Shown: in pieces, positions 24,505-36,054 of the stretch
Position numbering within the stretch: position 1 is the first letter of the stretch
Layout of the letters: each line of letters opens with the position of its first letter
NCBI GenBank assembly: GCA_016584305.1
Contig: JACEEZ010020495.1
Span: 134,001-198,000 of the forward strand
Origin: Chionoecetes opilio
Taxonomy: Eukaryota > Arthropoda > Malacostraca > Decapoda > Majidae
Direction of reading: 5' to 3'
Length of the DNA: 64,000 nt
The notes under the pieces: model-generated
Seen by the model: only the letters and a program-made list of their open reading frames with translations
Database searches by the model: none
Told to the model about the DNA's origin: nothing
Program-made: the position numbers and the translations under genes

Positions 24505-25612
24505 TGTAGCGCCCCCCTTTATAGCTTTGATGTTAACTCGAAGGGCTCCACAATCCTGGCTATTACGCAGCCACCACTCACAATAAGTGGGGAAAAAAAA
24601 AAAATGATTAAGAGAATATGTGAGTATTACTGGGACTTAATAAACAACTCGTTAACAAGGTTTCAGTATATTATCACATACTGATGGGCCAGTATTCACA
24701 TCCCTACTTAACCTAAAGTTACACAAAGAAATAAATAACTGCACAATATGAACCTCGACACGACGCGACTCTCAGCTGGTGTTTAACAATAACCCAAGAA
24801 TTCCTTCACCCCACTGTCACTGTGTAACATCCAGTCACACTGAATCACTGTGTAAAGTACCTATACACACACACTCTTGCTATGAAACATGGCCTTAGCT
24901 GTATCCACTGGTGTGTCCATGGTCATCCACTCAGCTCACGCTCACACCATCCGCTCACACCAGCTGCTCACACCATCAGCTCACCCCGCTCCAAAACCCT
25001 ATAAACAACGTATAGCAATGAATATTCAAGCTATAACAAATAAATAATCATTCCCCTATACATCCCCACCAATACACCTCCCCACACATACCTTTAAAAG
25101 GATTGTAAGACACAACTCCCCACACGTGCTGTCACCTGGAGACTTTGTGAGAGAGAGAGTAAATATGGCTACCTTCCTACCTGCTCTCCTTCTTGCTGTG
25201 ACGTCACCAGCGATCGCGGGCACAAAAGTATTGTCGGAAACTATATCTAGTGATTAAGAACTGAGGATATTAATAGAATTTTTGATCCTACCCTAGACAC
25301 TTTGCAAGTCCCAAACTAAAAGGTTATTGACTATAAAAAAGCGCCCCACCCCGGACAAATTTGGTGGACTCAAACCCCGCTGCCCGAATGGCCGGGGACT
25401 CTGCAACCCCTTCCGTGATTCTCCCAACCGCGTCCCCTGGGGGGTTTGGGAAGAACTGGGGAGTAAAGGGAAAAAAAAAACCGGCTTTTAAATTACTCGC
25501 CTTTTATATTTATTTTTTCCCCCCCCCTCCCCCCCCCCCCCCCCCCAACAAACTTTTTTCGCCCAATTTCATGATAAAAGGGTTTAAAAACCCTTTTCCC
25601 CTCGCTTCCCTG
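24505..25612 (-). repeat. Element C 3' LTR
   Basis: 24505-25267 matches 32534-33286. About 180 bp of unmatched sequence follows, then 25450-25612 matches 33290-33412 (TTTAAATTACT, poly-C run, CATGAT). The second half is homopolymer-rich and garbled. Confidence 0.75.
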
Positions 25613-28600
25613 GCTTTTTCCCGCCAAAAAAAAATTTCCTTGTTCCTATCCTTCACCCACCATCCTCCAATACTAACTAATATAAAAAAAAAATAGTAAC
25701 ATACACCCAACCCAAATCATGACTCCTTTTCCCTTTTTAAAATTTAAAAACATGGGTCTTCTATCCACCCAAAACCCCAAATATACTTAAGCGGGACAAA
25801 AAAATTCTTCCAATGAATTTACAAACACAAAAAATTTAAAAATTAGAAAATGCGTTTTTTAAACTTCTTAAACCCCCCTCACCGGCAGATTTAACCATTA
25901 GGGGGGAAAACAAAATAAAAATGTAATGACTTTACTCCCTTGATTTAAAACCCCTTCCCCTTCATTCCTTATTTACTTAGGGGGAAGCCTATAAGTCGCG
26001 ACTGGACTCATCCCCTAGTCTGAAAGGGTTATTCCTTTCCCCCCCTAACCTTGGAAATAGGCGCGTGGGAAAATCACCCCGGGACTTTCCCCCAAAACCC
26101 TTTTCCGTAATTTGGGGTAAGGTTTCCCCTCCTTATTGAGGCATACACTCCTGCGTCATCACCCAACGAAAAAGCTCAGACCCAAAAGTAAAAAATCCTC
26201 GGGTCTAACGCCACCTTTGGGGTTTTTTGGGTGCTTAGTGTAATCTATTCACCCCTAAAAAATTTTTCAAACCTTTACGGGTCTTTCTGGGGGACCTCAT
26301 CAAAATCCCTCTTCTCTAGAATGGCTTTTACCATCTGTCATTAACATTCTTCTACGTACCCTCCTCCGGGCCCCCCCCTCTCTAGGGGGTGGTTGTTAAG
26401 TTTTTTCCCAATTTTTACTATTTCTGCTTTTCCACAGCCACCATCTTTCCTATATTTGTTTAAATTTTGTTGGGGCCACTCTCGTAACGTTTACCGTAAA
26501 ATATTTTTTTTTAACCCCATACGCCCACCATCTCTAAATACTTCCACTATTTTGTAGGGCCCCCAAACCCCTTTAAACCCGGGGTTTTTTTCCCTGTTGG
26601 GCCCGGCTAAAAGCGTTTTTTTTTTTCCCCCAGGGCCAAATTCCCGCCCTTTCTCCAACCTTTTTTTTTTTCTTTTCACATTAGCTTTTTTTTTCCCCCC
26701 CCTTCCCCTACCTTTTTCCCAAAATTTTTTCTCTTGTTTGTTTTTTCGTGTCCCAAACTGTTGTTTCCTCCTCGAGTAAATTTGGGGAAATTTCACACAA
26801 AATCACCTTTGGAGCGTAGGGGAAAAAGAAACATAAAAAGGTTTGGGTACCCATTTTCTAGAAACGGGGGGGCAAATTTCCACTTTTTGGGGTTTTCTAA
26901 GAGAAAACGGGGCCATCTTTTGGGGATAACCCTTGCACGGGTTTTGGAGAGAATTTTTTTCATTGTTCGGGCCCCCTTTCAGGAAAATATTCCCTTTTGT
27001 GGATGATAATGCGTGGTGTACTAACTGTTTTAAATTTGAATCACACAACTTTTTAAAATTTGCTGTAAAGAAAATTCCTTACATTATCTAACAACCTGTA
27101 TGTGGTGCTCCAAAACACTAATATATTCCCAAAAATTTCCCTTACATACTTCCTCGGTCCACCCCAAAAGTTTTTAAATTTTTATAAAACCCCCATTAAA
27201 CCTACTAAAATATCTATTAAGTTAAAACTTTCCGTATCCGGGGCCCCCCCGTTATTTTTCCTTATTGTTTTTTGTTTAATTTTCTTTTTAGAGGTTTTTT
27301 TTTCGGAAATTTCTTGCCTTTGGTTTTTGGGGGGCCCGGGACCAAAACCCTTTAAATGCTGTTGACGTTAAAATTTTCCTCAAATTTTTACTCCTTTTTA
27401 ATTTGGGGCCCAATAAAAAACCCTTTCTGTTTTAATTTATTGACCCCCCGGGGCCCTAACCCCCTTTTCCCTTTTAAAAAATAAATTTCCCCGGCCGCTT
27501 GTTTCGGGGCATTTGGAAAAATAAAAAGGGGGGAAATGTTACCAAACCTGGTTTAGTTTAAAAAACTTTTGGTCCTTTCTTCAAAAATTTGGGGTCTAAG
27601 TACTTCCGGGGAATTTAAAGATGGGGGGTTTTTGGGCCCCCTTTTTAATACCCTTATCATTTCCCCTTTTTTTCTGAGGTCTCCCCTTTTGGGCTTTTCC
27701 CTTGATTTCTTCTTTATTTTTTCCTAACCTTTTTCTCTTCTCTTAAAATCAATTTATTTTTAAACGGGTTCTACAAAGGGCTTTCTGCTCCCGTGTTCTT
27801 TTCCCTGCTTTTATTCTATTTGTACCTATAGTCTCTCTTTTTCTGGGATCCACCTGCTCACCTAGTGATTTGGGGTTTCTTTGGGGAAAAGACGGACACA
27901 AAGGGTTTGGGGGTCTGTTCTGATGATAATTTTGGGTTTTTCCCCACAGGAAAAGATGAAACTTCTGCAAGCTAAAAATTTTCCCCCCAGGCTTTTTCCC
28001 ACTGTTGCTGAGTATCGCCCTTTCAAATGGTTTTAATTTTTAAAAAGTGAAAATTTCCTGGGGTTTGCCCTGTTCATTATACTGCTTAGTCTGCCTTCCT
28101 ACTGGGGGGACTAGCATCGGGATCCAACAAAAAAAAGGTTTATTGATGTTTTGGGCCCTTTGTTAAAATGGGAGCACTAAACCCGTTTTCTTTTAGTATC
28201 TGGGGAAAGCCTTTCCCGGCTTTCCCCTTTATCATTCGAATGGGTTTTTTTTTCTTAGTCAAATTAGTGATCGGCACCCCCTAATTTTTTGCGTTTCCCT
28301 TTTATTTACTTTTCCCCTTTGAAACCTTCCATTCCCAGAAAAAATTTTTGGTTTTCCTTTTATATTAGTGGGGGGTTTTTATTTTTCCCCTTTCCCCCTT
28401 CCCATGTTGTCGGGTTGGGCTGGTAAACCCTTTTTTGTTCACCCACGTGTCCCCCGAAAACTAACTATAATCCGACCTCCTTTTTTCCCCATTCGACCCT
28501 TGGTTTAAACCAATTTCTATAAGGGCTTAAACCCCGCAGCTGTGGAATTTTCTATTAGTCCTTCCTTTTTCCATTTCTCTTTAAAAATTTTTGCTTTTTG

Positions 28601-30100
28601 GGTTTCCCTTTGCTTTTTCCGGTTTTCCTTTTATGTGACTCCTCTCCCCAGTTTTGGGTCTAACCCTGAATTTTGATTGGGTTTAGTTTTCATGGGGCCT
28701 GGGCCCCCTGCATCAATAAATATTTATGATGTTGTTTTTTTTAAAGGGGAAAAGATAGTGGGCTCTCCTGTCCCTTAGGGGCTTTCCCGTCTCCCTTTTC
28801 CCGAATAGCCCTTTTTCGTTTTCCGTCCCAGTCCACTACCTTTGCTAACATCCTATCCGGGGAAAATAGCTTTCTCTCCTAGTGGGGGATACAAAGTGGG
28901 CCGCCGTAAATTGCTGCCTTGAAATTTTTTTCTGATTTCTACTCTATACTTTGCAAAACTGTACCAGAACTTAAATTTTAAACCCTCCCCTTACTGTTAT
29001 TAATTTTTTGGTAGAAAAAATAGTTCTTTCTTTTGTAAACCCGGGCACAAAATAGGTTTTATTTTGTACTTGTCTTTTTCCCAGGGTTTCCCAAGAGATT
29101 TCCCCTATCTCGTCCCCCTGGTAATTCTAACCATTGAGTTCTTTCTGTCTTATGGCCGCTTTGCTGTATTCTTATATAGCTTGATTTATTTCACCTCATC
29201 TTTCACCCCCCTCGCTCTTAAATGCTCTTATGGTGGGCCCCTCGGGGTTCCCAAAAAAATTTAAGGGGTAAGTTTTGGTTAGCCCACCCTGACTTTTTTT
29301 TTTTTTGTAAAATTTTTAGTCTTTCTTCTAGTCCCATTTATTTTATCCTACCCGGGCTTTGGGGGATAATACTGGTCTGACCTAAATAAAATTAACACTT
29401 TTTTTGTTCTTTCTGCCCAGGGGTTTTTTTTTACTTTCACTTGACCAAGATTCTCAACTCCTTGCCATTTATGCCGGCAAATAGGGATGTTCAGTGGTTT
29501 TTTATTTTAGTTGTAAATCTAAAGCTGCGCTCTTTTTTTAAAAAGTGAATATTTTGGGTTCCCGTTCTACTAAAAAATTCCGTGCCCTGGTCTTAATGGG
29601 TAAGGGGGGATTGGGGATCGTGTTTAACTAGTCCCTGGAGAAACCTTTCCTTTGAGGACAAATTGGAAATGCCTCTCCTCCTCCACCTCCGCAATCGAAA
29701 AAAGCGTTTCTACCTGGCTTCCTTCTACGTCCCGCGGCCGGTGGGTTTTTTTATTTTACGTGGGACAAAACGTCCGGGGAAACCTTCTCCAATCTAAACT
29801 GGGTACTTTTTGGTCGTTTTCCTTTCCTCAAAACTTTTAATTTCCTCCCCATGGCCCCTTTCCCTCGTGCTCGCGTTTTTTTTTACTTTTTGACTGACTG
29901 GCTGACAGTTCCTTTTGACTGTTTTTTGTTTATTGGGAGGGAAAACTTTTGGGAACGGGGGTTATCTCTGACAGCTCCGGTTTTGGTTTTACCCGGGACA
30001 AAAAAAATAAACCCTTCATGTTTGCGGGGGGTTTGGGAACGGGGACACCCGCCCATTAGCGTAAATCCCCCGACATGACCTTATCCTTCATTGCCCCCTA
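25613..30100 (-). pseudogene. Element C pol region, low-quality sequence; integrase C-terminus visible
   Basis: Frames are shattered and homopolymers abundant throughout. The only firm reading is minus strand 26796-26491. A basic stretch is followed by LAGPNREK and GVWGPYKIVEVF, the integrase C-terminal fold around the GPYKIVEV box common in Gypsy pol. RT and RNase H should lie at about 27-30 kb, but I could not read their motifs. No other genes should be inferred here. Confidence 0.5.
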
Positions 30101-30126
30101 GTTTTTTTTTTATTTTTTTTTTTTTT

Positions 30127-30157
<31 letters not shown>

Positions 30158-30794
30158 TTTTTTTTTTTTTTTTTTTTTTCGGCACAAGGAACTGGCCAAA
30201 GGGGACAACAAAAATGGGGAACACAAAGCCCGCTAGTCGCCAGTCCCTTTAAAGAAGACAGTAAGAGAATACAATACAAACAGAGGGGTAGGCCTATTTA
30301 GTTGGGGAGGTGTCTTGTTACTCTTCTCTTTGAAAATTTAAGTCTAGGAAAGTGGAAAAATAGAAACAGGAAGAGAGTTCCAGAGTTTATCAGTGAAAGG
30401 GATGAAAGAGTAAAGATACTGATTAACTCTTGCATTAGGAAGATGGACAGAATAGGGATGAGAATGAGTAGAAAGTCTTGTGCAGCGAGGCGTGGGAAGG
30501 GGGGGAGCCTGCAGTTAGCAAGTGCAGAAGAGCAGTGAGCATGAAAATAACGGTAGAAGAGAGCAAGAGAAGCAACATTGCGGCGGTGATTTAAAGATTG
30601 AAGACAGTCAGTCAGAGGAGAGGAGTTGATGAGACCAAAAGCTTTTGACTCCACCCTGTTTAGAAGAGCTGTAGGAGTGGATCCTCCCCAAACATGTGAG
30701 ACATACTCCATAGATAGATAGATAGATAGATAGATATTTACCATACATGGGCGGATAAGGCCCCTGTAGAGAGCAAGCAATTGGGAGGGAGTAG

Positions 30795-30800
<6 letters not shown>
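30101..30800 (-). mobile_element. LINE 3' fragment F (RT C-terminal part) inserted in element C
   Basis: The poly-T at 30098-30180 is the A-tail of a minus-strand insertion. The frame reads YRGLIRPC, MEYVSHVWGGSTPTALLNRV, KAFGLINSSPL and LALFYRYFHAHCSSAL, and ends FKRRVTRHLPN. This is the post-RT C-terminal region of a non-LTR retrotransposon family I recall as common in decapods. A GATA repeat (30715-30737) interrupts the frame. The 5' limit is near the A/G homopolymer at 30794-30828. Copies of the same 3' end occur at 5425-5585 and inside 20137-20602. Confidence 0.78.
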
Positions 30801-30830
<30 letters not shown>

Positions 30831-30934
30831 AGGTTGAAAACCCGTGAGTAATCAAATCCGCGAGCCTTAAGCCCGCGAACATGAAGGGTTTAGTGTATAT
30901 TCTATTTGTGTCTCTTCCGGTGGCGATGGCCCTC

Positions 30935-31685
30935 TCAGTCTCCACTCTCTATGAATTTTCTCAGTGGGAATTGTTCATCCATGAAAAACTCTAATTTCTC
31001 CTTACTTTGGCTTGGTAATCCTCTCAACAGTTTTGTTTTTATGATCTTATCCCTACGGGGAATTTCTCCTGGATGTTTTGACTTTGCTTCCAGTATGGCG
31101 TATTTGCATTTGAGTTTAGTTGCGAAATCTTGAGGATCTTCCAGCCAATCATACTTGACCTCCGAAATGCTGTTAAGGATTCTGTCGACATTATTGTCTG
31201 TTAGTTCTTCACATAACCAATAAGTTAGGGCGTCCCATGATCTAAAATTGACCTGACTGAGGGCATTCTGTATGTATAATGCTAACTGTGGGTTCACTCT
31301 TGCCATAAGGATCCTCTTTCTCTCCTCCAAATCCTCTGAACAACTTTCTACTTGGGAAAAGAAAACTTTCAACCTTCCCTCGGCTTCGATTCCCTGCAAA
31401 TCACTGAGGTTCAGCATTCGTATATCTCTAGGCTTTATCAATGACCTCACTGGTTTCCTGACTTCCTTCTCCTCTCCCTTATTTCTTAACAATAACTCAA
31501 GTCTCTTTCGTTCTTTCCACTTCTTGTTCTAACTGACTCATCCACATGAACCGCTCGTATTGTTCTGGACTGGTATCGTCTTTCTTGGGTGTCACTACTT
31601 CCTCCTTCTTAATCTCCATACCCTTTGCTCCCTTATGAAGGAAATCCTCCAAATCCTCTATGGAAAAATTAATCAAATCCTCCAT
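30935..31685 (-). pseudogene. Element C gag (one frameshift)
   Basis: Two minus-strand frames, 31685-31497 (62 codons, acidic, MEDLINFSIEDLED start) and 31492-30935 (185 codons), join across a frameshift near 31500. The second has the helical capsid-like pattern of retrotransposon gag (QLALYIQNAL, SWDALTYWLCEEL, DPQDFATKLKCKYAIL, KTKLLRGLPSQSKEKL). It lacks a visible zinc knuckle before the sequence runs into fragment F. It would form the particle of the element. Assignment is by pattern and position after the LTR, not by search. Confidence 0.72.
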
Positions 31686-31858
31686 CTTAAAAAAATTAAT
31701 CTATATACTCACTATTACTAACTAACTAGTGTTCACTAACACTAGGTCTAGTGTTGGGCTTTTTACGGTGGCTATTACAGCCACGACAACCCGCAGAAGT
31801 TGCTTACTTGCCGGGGCGTCTACAAAGCCTCAACACTGACATCCACTTATTATTATGT

Positions 31859-32506
31859 CTAAGATGGGTAACCCGGGCCTCCTAAAGCCTGCACTGCAGC
31901 CCATGCCTGATAGTTGTGCATGATTACATTTACGAGCTTCTCATATATAAAGCTCCTGCCCGTTCTGTTAAAGTGCACTCCATCATGCGCTAAGTCTTGT
32001 GCATATGGTTTGGCGTTAAAGCTTAATTTCCTATACTGAGTTAGTTTCTTGTTCAATTTGTTGTTTATTGCTTTAGCTACTTTATCGTATGTTTCTTGCT
32101 CAACCCTCCTAGCGTAATGGTCGGTTATGATCCTGTGTTCTATCATACAAATCCTTATCTCACAGCGGCACGTTGCCTGTACGGTTTGTACTACCTTCCT
32201 AATATTTTCCACTATGTCTCCCACCTTACTGTCTTCTTTGATATAATTACTGCCTAACCATAGGATGACTAACTCAAATTCTTTCTGCAATATTCCGTTC
32301 AATCTATCATCTGAAAAAAAAGTTCTAATCTTGCCTCCTGGCGCTCTATAAACTTCTACTGTTACGTTAGGATCATCTACTTTCACGGTCTGAGGGATCT
32401 GATTATGACCAACTAACGCTACCCTGTACATGGATGTGATCACTGGGCACTGGCACTTGAAAAATAAAAAGGAATTAGTTAGCGCGTGGGTAAGAGGAAC
32501 CTTCAA
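31859..32506 (-). CDS. SGNH-hydrolase-like protein in the leader of element C
   Basis: An intact 215-codon minus-strand frame starting 28 bp inside the 5' LTR border, before gag. SGNH/GDSL family blocks appear in order: block I as VALVGHNQI (about residues 30-38); a Gly in APGGKI (block II); VILWLGSNYI (block III, Gly-x-Asn); and LAHDGVHFN (block V, Asp-x-x-His). In active enzymes block I is GDS with a Ser nucleophile; here it reads GHN, so the nucleophile is missing while the Asp-His pair is kept. Esterase-like domains are known in ORF1 of some CR1 LINEs; one ahead of gag in a Gypsy-type element is unusual. The role is unknown; a binding or non-catalytic function is possible. Confidence 0.7.
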   Translation of the reverse strand: MKVPLTHALTNSFLFFKCQCPVITSMYRVALVGHNQIPQTVKVDDPNVTVEVYRAPGGKIRTFFSDDRLNGILQKEFELVILWLGSNYIKEDSKVGDIVENIRKVVQTVQATCRCEIRICMIEHRIITDHYARRVEQETYDKVAKAINNKLNKKLTQYRKLSFNAKPYAQDLAHDGVHFNRTGRSFIYEKLVNVIMHNYQAWAAVQALGGPGYPS

Positions 32507-32533
32507 ATGGAACCAAACCAGCTGCCACCATTA
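32507..32533 (-). promoter_or_regulatory. Primer-binding site of element C
   Basis: Immediately after the minus-strand LTR end (CTACA) the sequence reads TAATGGTGGCAGCTGG. TGGTGGCAGC is shared with the site following the element B LTR (17585). The priming tRNA was not determined. Confidence 0.6.
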
Positions 32534-33412
32534 TGTAGCGCCCCCCTTTATACTTTGATGTTAACTCGAAGGGCTCCACAATCCTGGCTATTACGCTGCC
32601 ACCACCCACAATAAGTGGAAAAAAAAAAAATGATTAAGAGAATATGTGAGTATTACTGGGACTTGATAAACAAAAGGTTTCAGTATATTATCACATACTG
32701 ATGGGCCAGTATTCACATCCCTACTTTACCTAAAGTTACACAAATAAATAAATAACTGCACAATATGAACCTCGACACCACGCGACTCTCAGCTCGTGTT
32801 TAACAATAACCCAAGAATTCCTTCACCCCACTGTCACTGTGTAACATCCAGTCACACTGAATCACTGTGTAAAGTACCTATACACACACACTCCAGCTAT
32901 GAAACATGGCCTTAGCTGTATCCACTGGTGTGTCCATGGTCATCCACTCAGCTCACGCTCACACCATCCGCTCACACCAGCTGCTCACACCATCAGCTCA
33001 CCCCGCTCCAAAACCCTATAAACAACGTATAGCAATGAATATTCAAGCTATAACAGATAAATAATCAATCCCCTATACATCCCCACCAATACACCTCCCC
33101 ACACATACCTTTAAAAGGATTGTAAGACACAACTCCCCACACGTGCTGTCACCTGGAGACTTTGTGAGAGACAGAGAGTAAATATGGCTACCTTCCTACC
33201 TGCTCTCCTTCTTGCTGTGACGTCACCAGCGATCGCGGGCACAAAAGTATTGTCGGAAACTATATCTAGTGATTAAGAACTGAGGAGTGAAGGAAAATGA
33301 CGAGCATTTAATTACTTGACATTTATATATTACTTTACTCCCCCCCCCCCCCCCCCCCTCAACGAAACTCTTCGTCATCATGATCCAAAGTTTACCCATT
33401 TCTCGCATTACA
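32534..33412 (-). repeat. Element C 5' LTR
   Basis: Begins TGTAATGCG and ends GGCGCTACA on the minus strand. It holds tandem GCTCACACCATC-type repeats (about 32945-33005) and a long poly-C/poly-G run (33342-33358). Confidence 0.8.
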
Positions 33413-34535
33413 CGTTCCAGTACTTGCATAGGCACTGTAGGGCAATGGGGCTGTAATCTTGGGGGGGGTACCATTATTGGGTTTGAGGACGGAGGACAAG
33501 GGCCTTCGCCCTGGGGGGGGGGAAAGTCCCCAAGGGACCAAACCCAGTTAAAGAGGGCTAGTAAAAAGAGGAGAGAAACAGTAGGGAGGTGTTTGAGCAT
33601 TTGGTAGTGAATCCCGTCAGGGCCTTCACATGTGTCGCGGCAAGAATGAAGAGCAGAGGCTAGTTCAGAAGAAGAGAAAGGGGCATTGTAGTATTCAGAA
33701 GAGGATAGAGAGAAGGTAACAGGAATGCGTTCCCTGGCAGCTTTGATTCTAGTGAACTGAGGAGAGAGGTGGGATCCACTACTAACGAGACTGGAAAAGG
33801 AGCCTAATTCCTCTGCTACTTGGAATGGCTCTGCAATAATTTGGTTATGAACGTGCAGGACTGGGGCAACAGGGGCCGGGTGTTTACCTGACAATTTATG
33901 GATTCGGCGCCAAACTGATGAAATGGGGGTATCTGTGGTGAGGGAGGAGACGTAGGTGCTCCAACTATTAATTACTGAGAGTTTAATGGTCCGCTTAAGG
34001 CGGGCAGAGGCTTTTTTAAAAGAAATAAAAGCTGGGATTTGACCGGGGGTACCGTGTTTGCAGCGGTAGCTGCTCCAAGCAGCACGCTTTGATCGGTGGG
34101 CCTTTGTACAACCCAAAGTCCACCAGGGAACGCATTTAGAGGTAAAAGGACGAGAGGCTCGGGGGATAGCTGTAAGGGCGGCACTTAGAATAGAGACGGA
34201 AAAGTAGGTGAGCATATCAGAGGTGAAAGAAAAGGTGGAAGGATGGAGCGGAAGGGCAGAAAGGGAGGCAAAAGTGTGCCAGTCGGCTCTGCGGAAACAC
34301 CATCGTGGAGGGTTAGGAAGAGGGACGTATGAGGTAGGAGAAAGGAGGATAGGAAAGTGGTCGCTATAAGGGTATTGGTCGAGGACCGACCAATGCAGGT
34401 CTAAGCGGAGGGAAGGAGAGCAAAGAGAGAGGTCAAGACAGGAAAAGGACTGAGTCCTTACATCAAAGTGAGTGGGGCAATTAGAATTGAGAATAATGAG
34501 GTCGGTGGTGGCAACACAGAAGGAATGGACACACT
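33413..34535 (-). pseudogene. LINE E, 5' part (endonuclease C-terminus and pre-RT region)
   Basis: Minus strand, in frame with the Gypsy protease upstream purely by chance of insertion. It reads the end of an endonuclease domain (TRFD-like THFDVRTQ, SCLDLSLCSP, WSVLDQYPYSDHFPI with the SDH catalytic His). A linker and the RT fingers start follow (SSSELASALHSCRDTCEGPDGIHYQMLKHLP). The frame shifts near 33510 (LVLPFLKPNN in another frame) and stops at element C. The endonuclease N-terminus is missing, so the insertion is 5'-truncated. Confidence 0.85.
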
Positions 34536-35169
34536 CCCAACCATTATATCTGACTGATGCAGCTGTTTTACCATTCACTTGAATAGCAGAGTTATCATAA
34601 GCATTTAATCTTTTCCTGGATGGTTCAACCCGAAGCTGTAACAATTTAACCCAGTGACGGGAAAAAGTAGAAACAGATGCACCAGTGTCAATCTCAAAGG
34701 GTACTGGTCTTCCATTTATCTCAAAATTGAACTCCTCTGACTTCACTGCATATATTTGTTCCCTCACTGATGACAAATTACCATCTCCTTCTTTTTCTGT
34801 ACTAGCCTGCTCGTCTGGTTCACCCAAAACCTTAACATACTGTGACTGCCATTTCCTTCTCTGAAACTCACTCTTGCTTTTACCACTGTTAGCTCCTGGT
34901 CTACCTTGACTTATATCATCACCTGGGCCTTCCTTCATCATCGCAGTACAAACTCGTTTAGAGTGCCCCTTCTTCTTACATCTATTACATGTTAAGTCCT
35001 TAAACCGACACTTATCACTGTCATGAGGAAAACCATAATGCCTACAACCATTCTTCCTCGATTCGACACTGAATGCTTTCATGGAAACTGTTTCACTACT
35101 TTCACTCACAAAAGCCTTCTCGAGGGTAAGGATCCTTTCTACAATCTTAGCAGAAGTCATCTTCTGCAA
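34536..35169 (-). pseudogene. Gypsy element A gag end and protease
   Basis: Minus strand: coiled N-terminal part, a first degraded zinc knuckle (CRHYGFPHDSDKC, where a Cys appears replaced by Tyr) and an intact second knuckle CNRCKKKGHSKRVC. A retropepsin-type protease follows with PVPFEIDTGASVSTF (DTG active site). At YNGWE the frame runs into LINE E. The apparent 648-residue protein covering 33223-35169 is therefore an insertion chimera, not a gene product. Confidence 0.88.
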
Positions 35170-35211
35170 GTCTATATTTTCTGCAAATAAATTTGGAAAA
35201 TATACTTCATG

Positions 35212-35621
35212 TTAAACAGCCATGAGCAACTGATCCCTAACCCGTTGATCAAATTGTTCTCCAAAGTTACAGTCTTTCGCTAAAGCCTTGAGATCAGCAT
35301 ACAGTAAATTCAAAGTTTCACCCATCCTCTTCTTTCTCTGCTGGAACGCCAGCAAACTACGATGATACGATGGCTTTACATCATAATGCCCCTTCAGAGC
35401 TGCTACTAAACCATCATAAGACTTGGTGTGAAGTAAATCTGGTGCACAAAGGCTACCCAAAACACTGTTGTCTCCGTGCCAACTGACACCAGCAAACCAT
35501 TCTTCTTCTTAGCTTCCTCCGTAATTCCTAGGTGAACAAAATGAGCCTCTAACAGACTCAGCCACAGCTCCAGGGAAATCTAAGAAGCGTCAAAGGAGTC
35601 AATCTTAACCTGTGAGGCCAT
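35212..35621 (-). pseudogene. Gypsy element A gag, N-terminal and capsid part
   Basis: Starts MASQVKIDSF at 35621 on the minus strand. It has an in-frame TAG after 13 residues and a frameshift near 35465. It then reads KSYDGLVAALKGHYDVKPSY, RMGETLNLLYADLKALAKDC and FDQRVRDQLLMAV, the classic Gypsy gag pattern. It lies about 180 bp downstream of the primer-binding site. Confidence 0.8.
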
Positions 35622-35803
35622 GACGAAATCCAGGCAGCTACCAGAAGTATAGAACAAACTTATCAGCCTCACTGCAGGCTCACGCCTGCAGACGCCGCAA
35701 AAGCACGTCCGTCTCAGTGATGATCTCACAGCTTGGCAGGACCCGGCTTGACACGCCTTCTGGGAAACTCACGTCATTCTTGCCCTTTAACCGCTCTGGT
35801 CAA

Positions 35804-35822
35804 TCCCATCCTCGTCGCCAAT
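35804..35822 (-). promoter_or_regulatory. Primer-binding site of Gypsy element A
   Basis: ATTGGCGACGAGGATGGGA on the minus strand, directly after the LTR end GTTGCAACA. This TTGGCGACGAGGATGG-type site is typical of Gypsy elements. Confidence 0.75.
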
Positions 35823-35884
35823 TGTTGCAACTTGGGCAAGATAAGGCCAAATAAACGCCAGACTGCCGGCTTGTTCTTTATTGT
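35823..35884 (-). repeat. Gypsy element A 5' LTR remnant
   Basis: The last 62 bp of the LTR, matching 13769-13828. It is cut off upstream by the 3' end of LINE D. Confidence 0.8.
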
Positions 35885-36054
35885 CCGATCTTCTTCTTCT
35901 TCTTCTTCTTGTGACCTTAGTTGCTTAGTATCGCTTCATAGGTCCTCTTCCACTTCGTCTCCTTCGTTAACAAGACTTGTTAACTCTTCCCCTGTTTATT
36001 TCACCTGGGAAAGACATTTTGATCAGTTTTCAATCCTTTGATTATCATCCTAAT

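Larger units (their letters stand above)
24505..33412 (-). mobile_element. LTR (Gypsy-type) retrotransposon C, inserted in LINE E
   Basis: Two highly similar direct LTRs, 24505 to about 25612 and 32534-33412. On the minus strand they start TGTAATGCG (right copy) and end GGCGCTACA. The aligned 750-bp parts differ by about a dozen substitutions and one 9-bp indel by eye, so C is younger than its host LINE. TGGTGGCAGCTGG follows the 5' LTR by 2-3 bases, as a primer-binding site. Internal minus-strand order: SGNH-like frame, gag, LINE fragment F, degraded pol with an integrase C-terminus. The LINE E frame breaks at 33413 and resumes at 24504. Confidence 0.85.
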
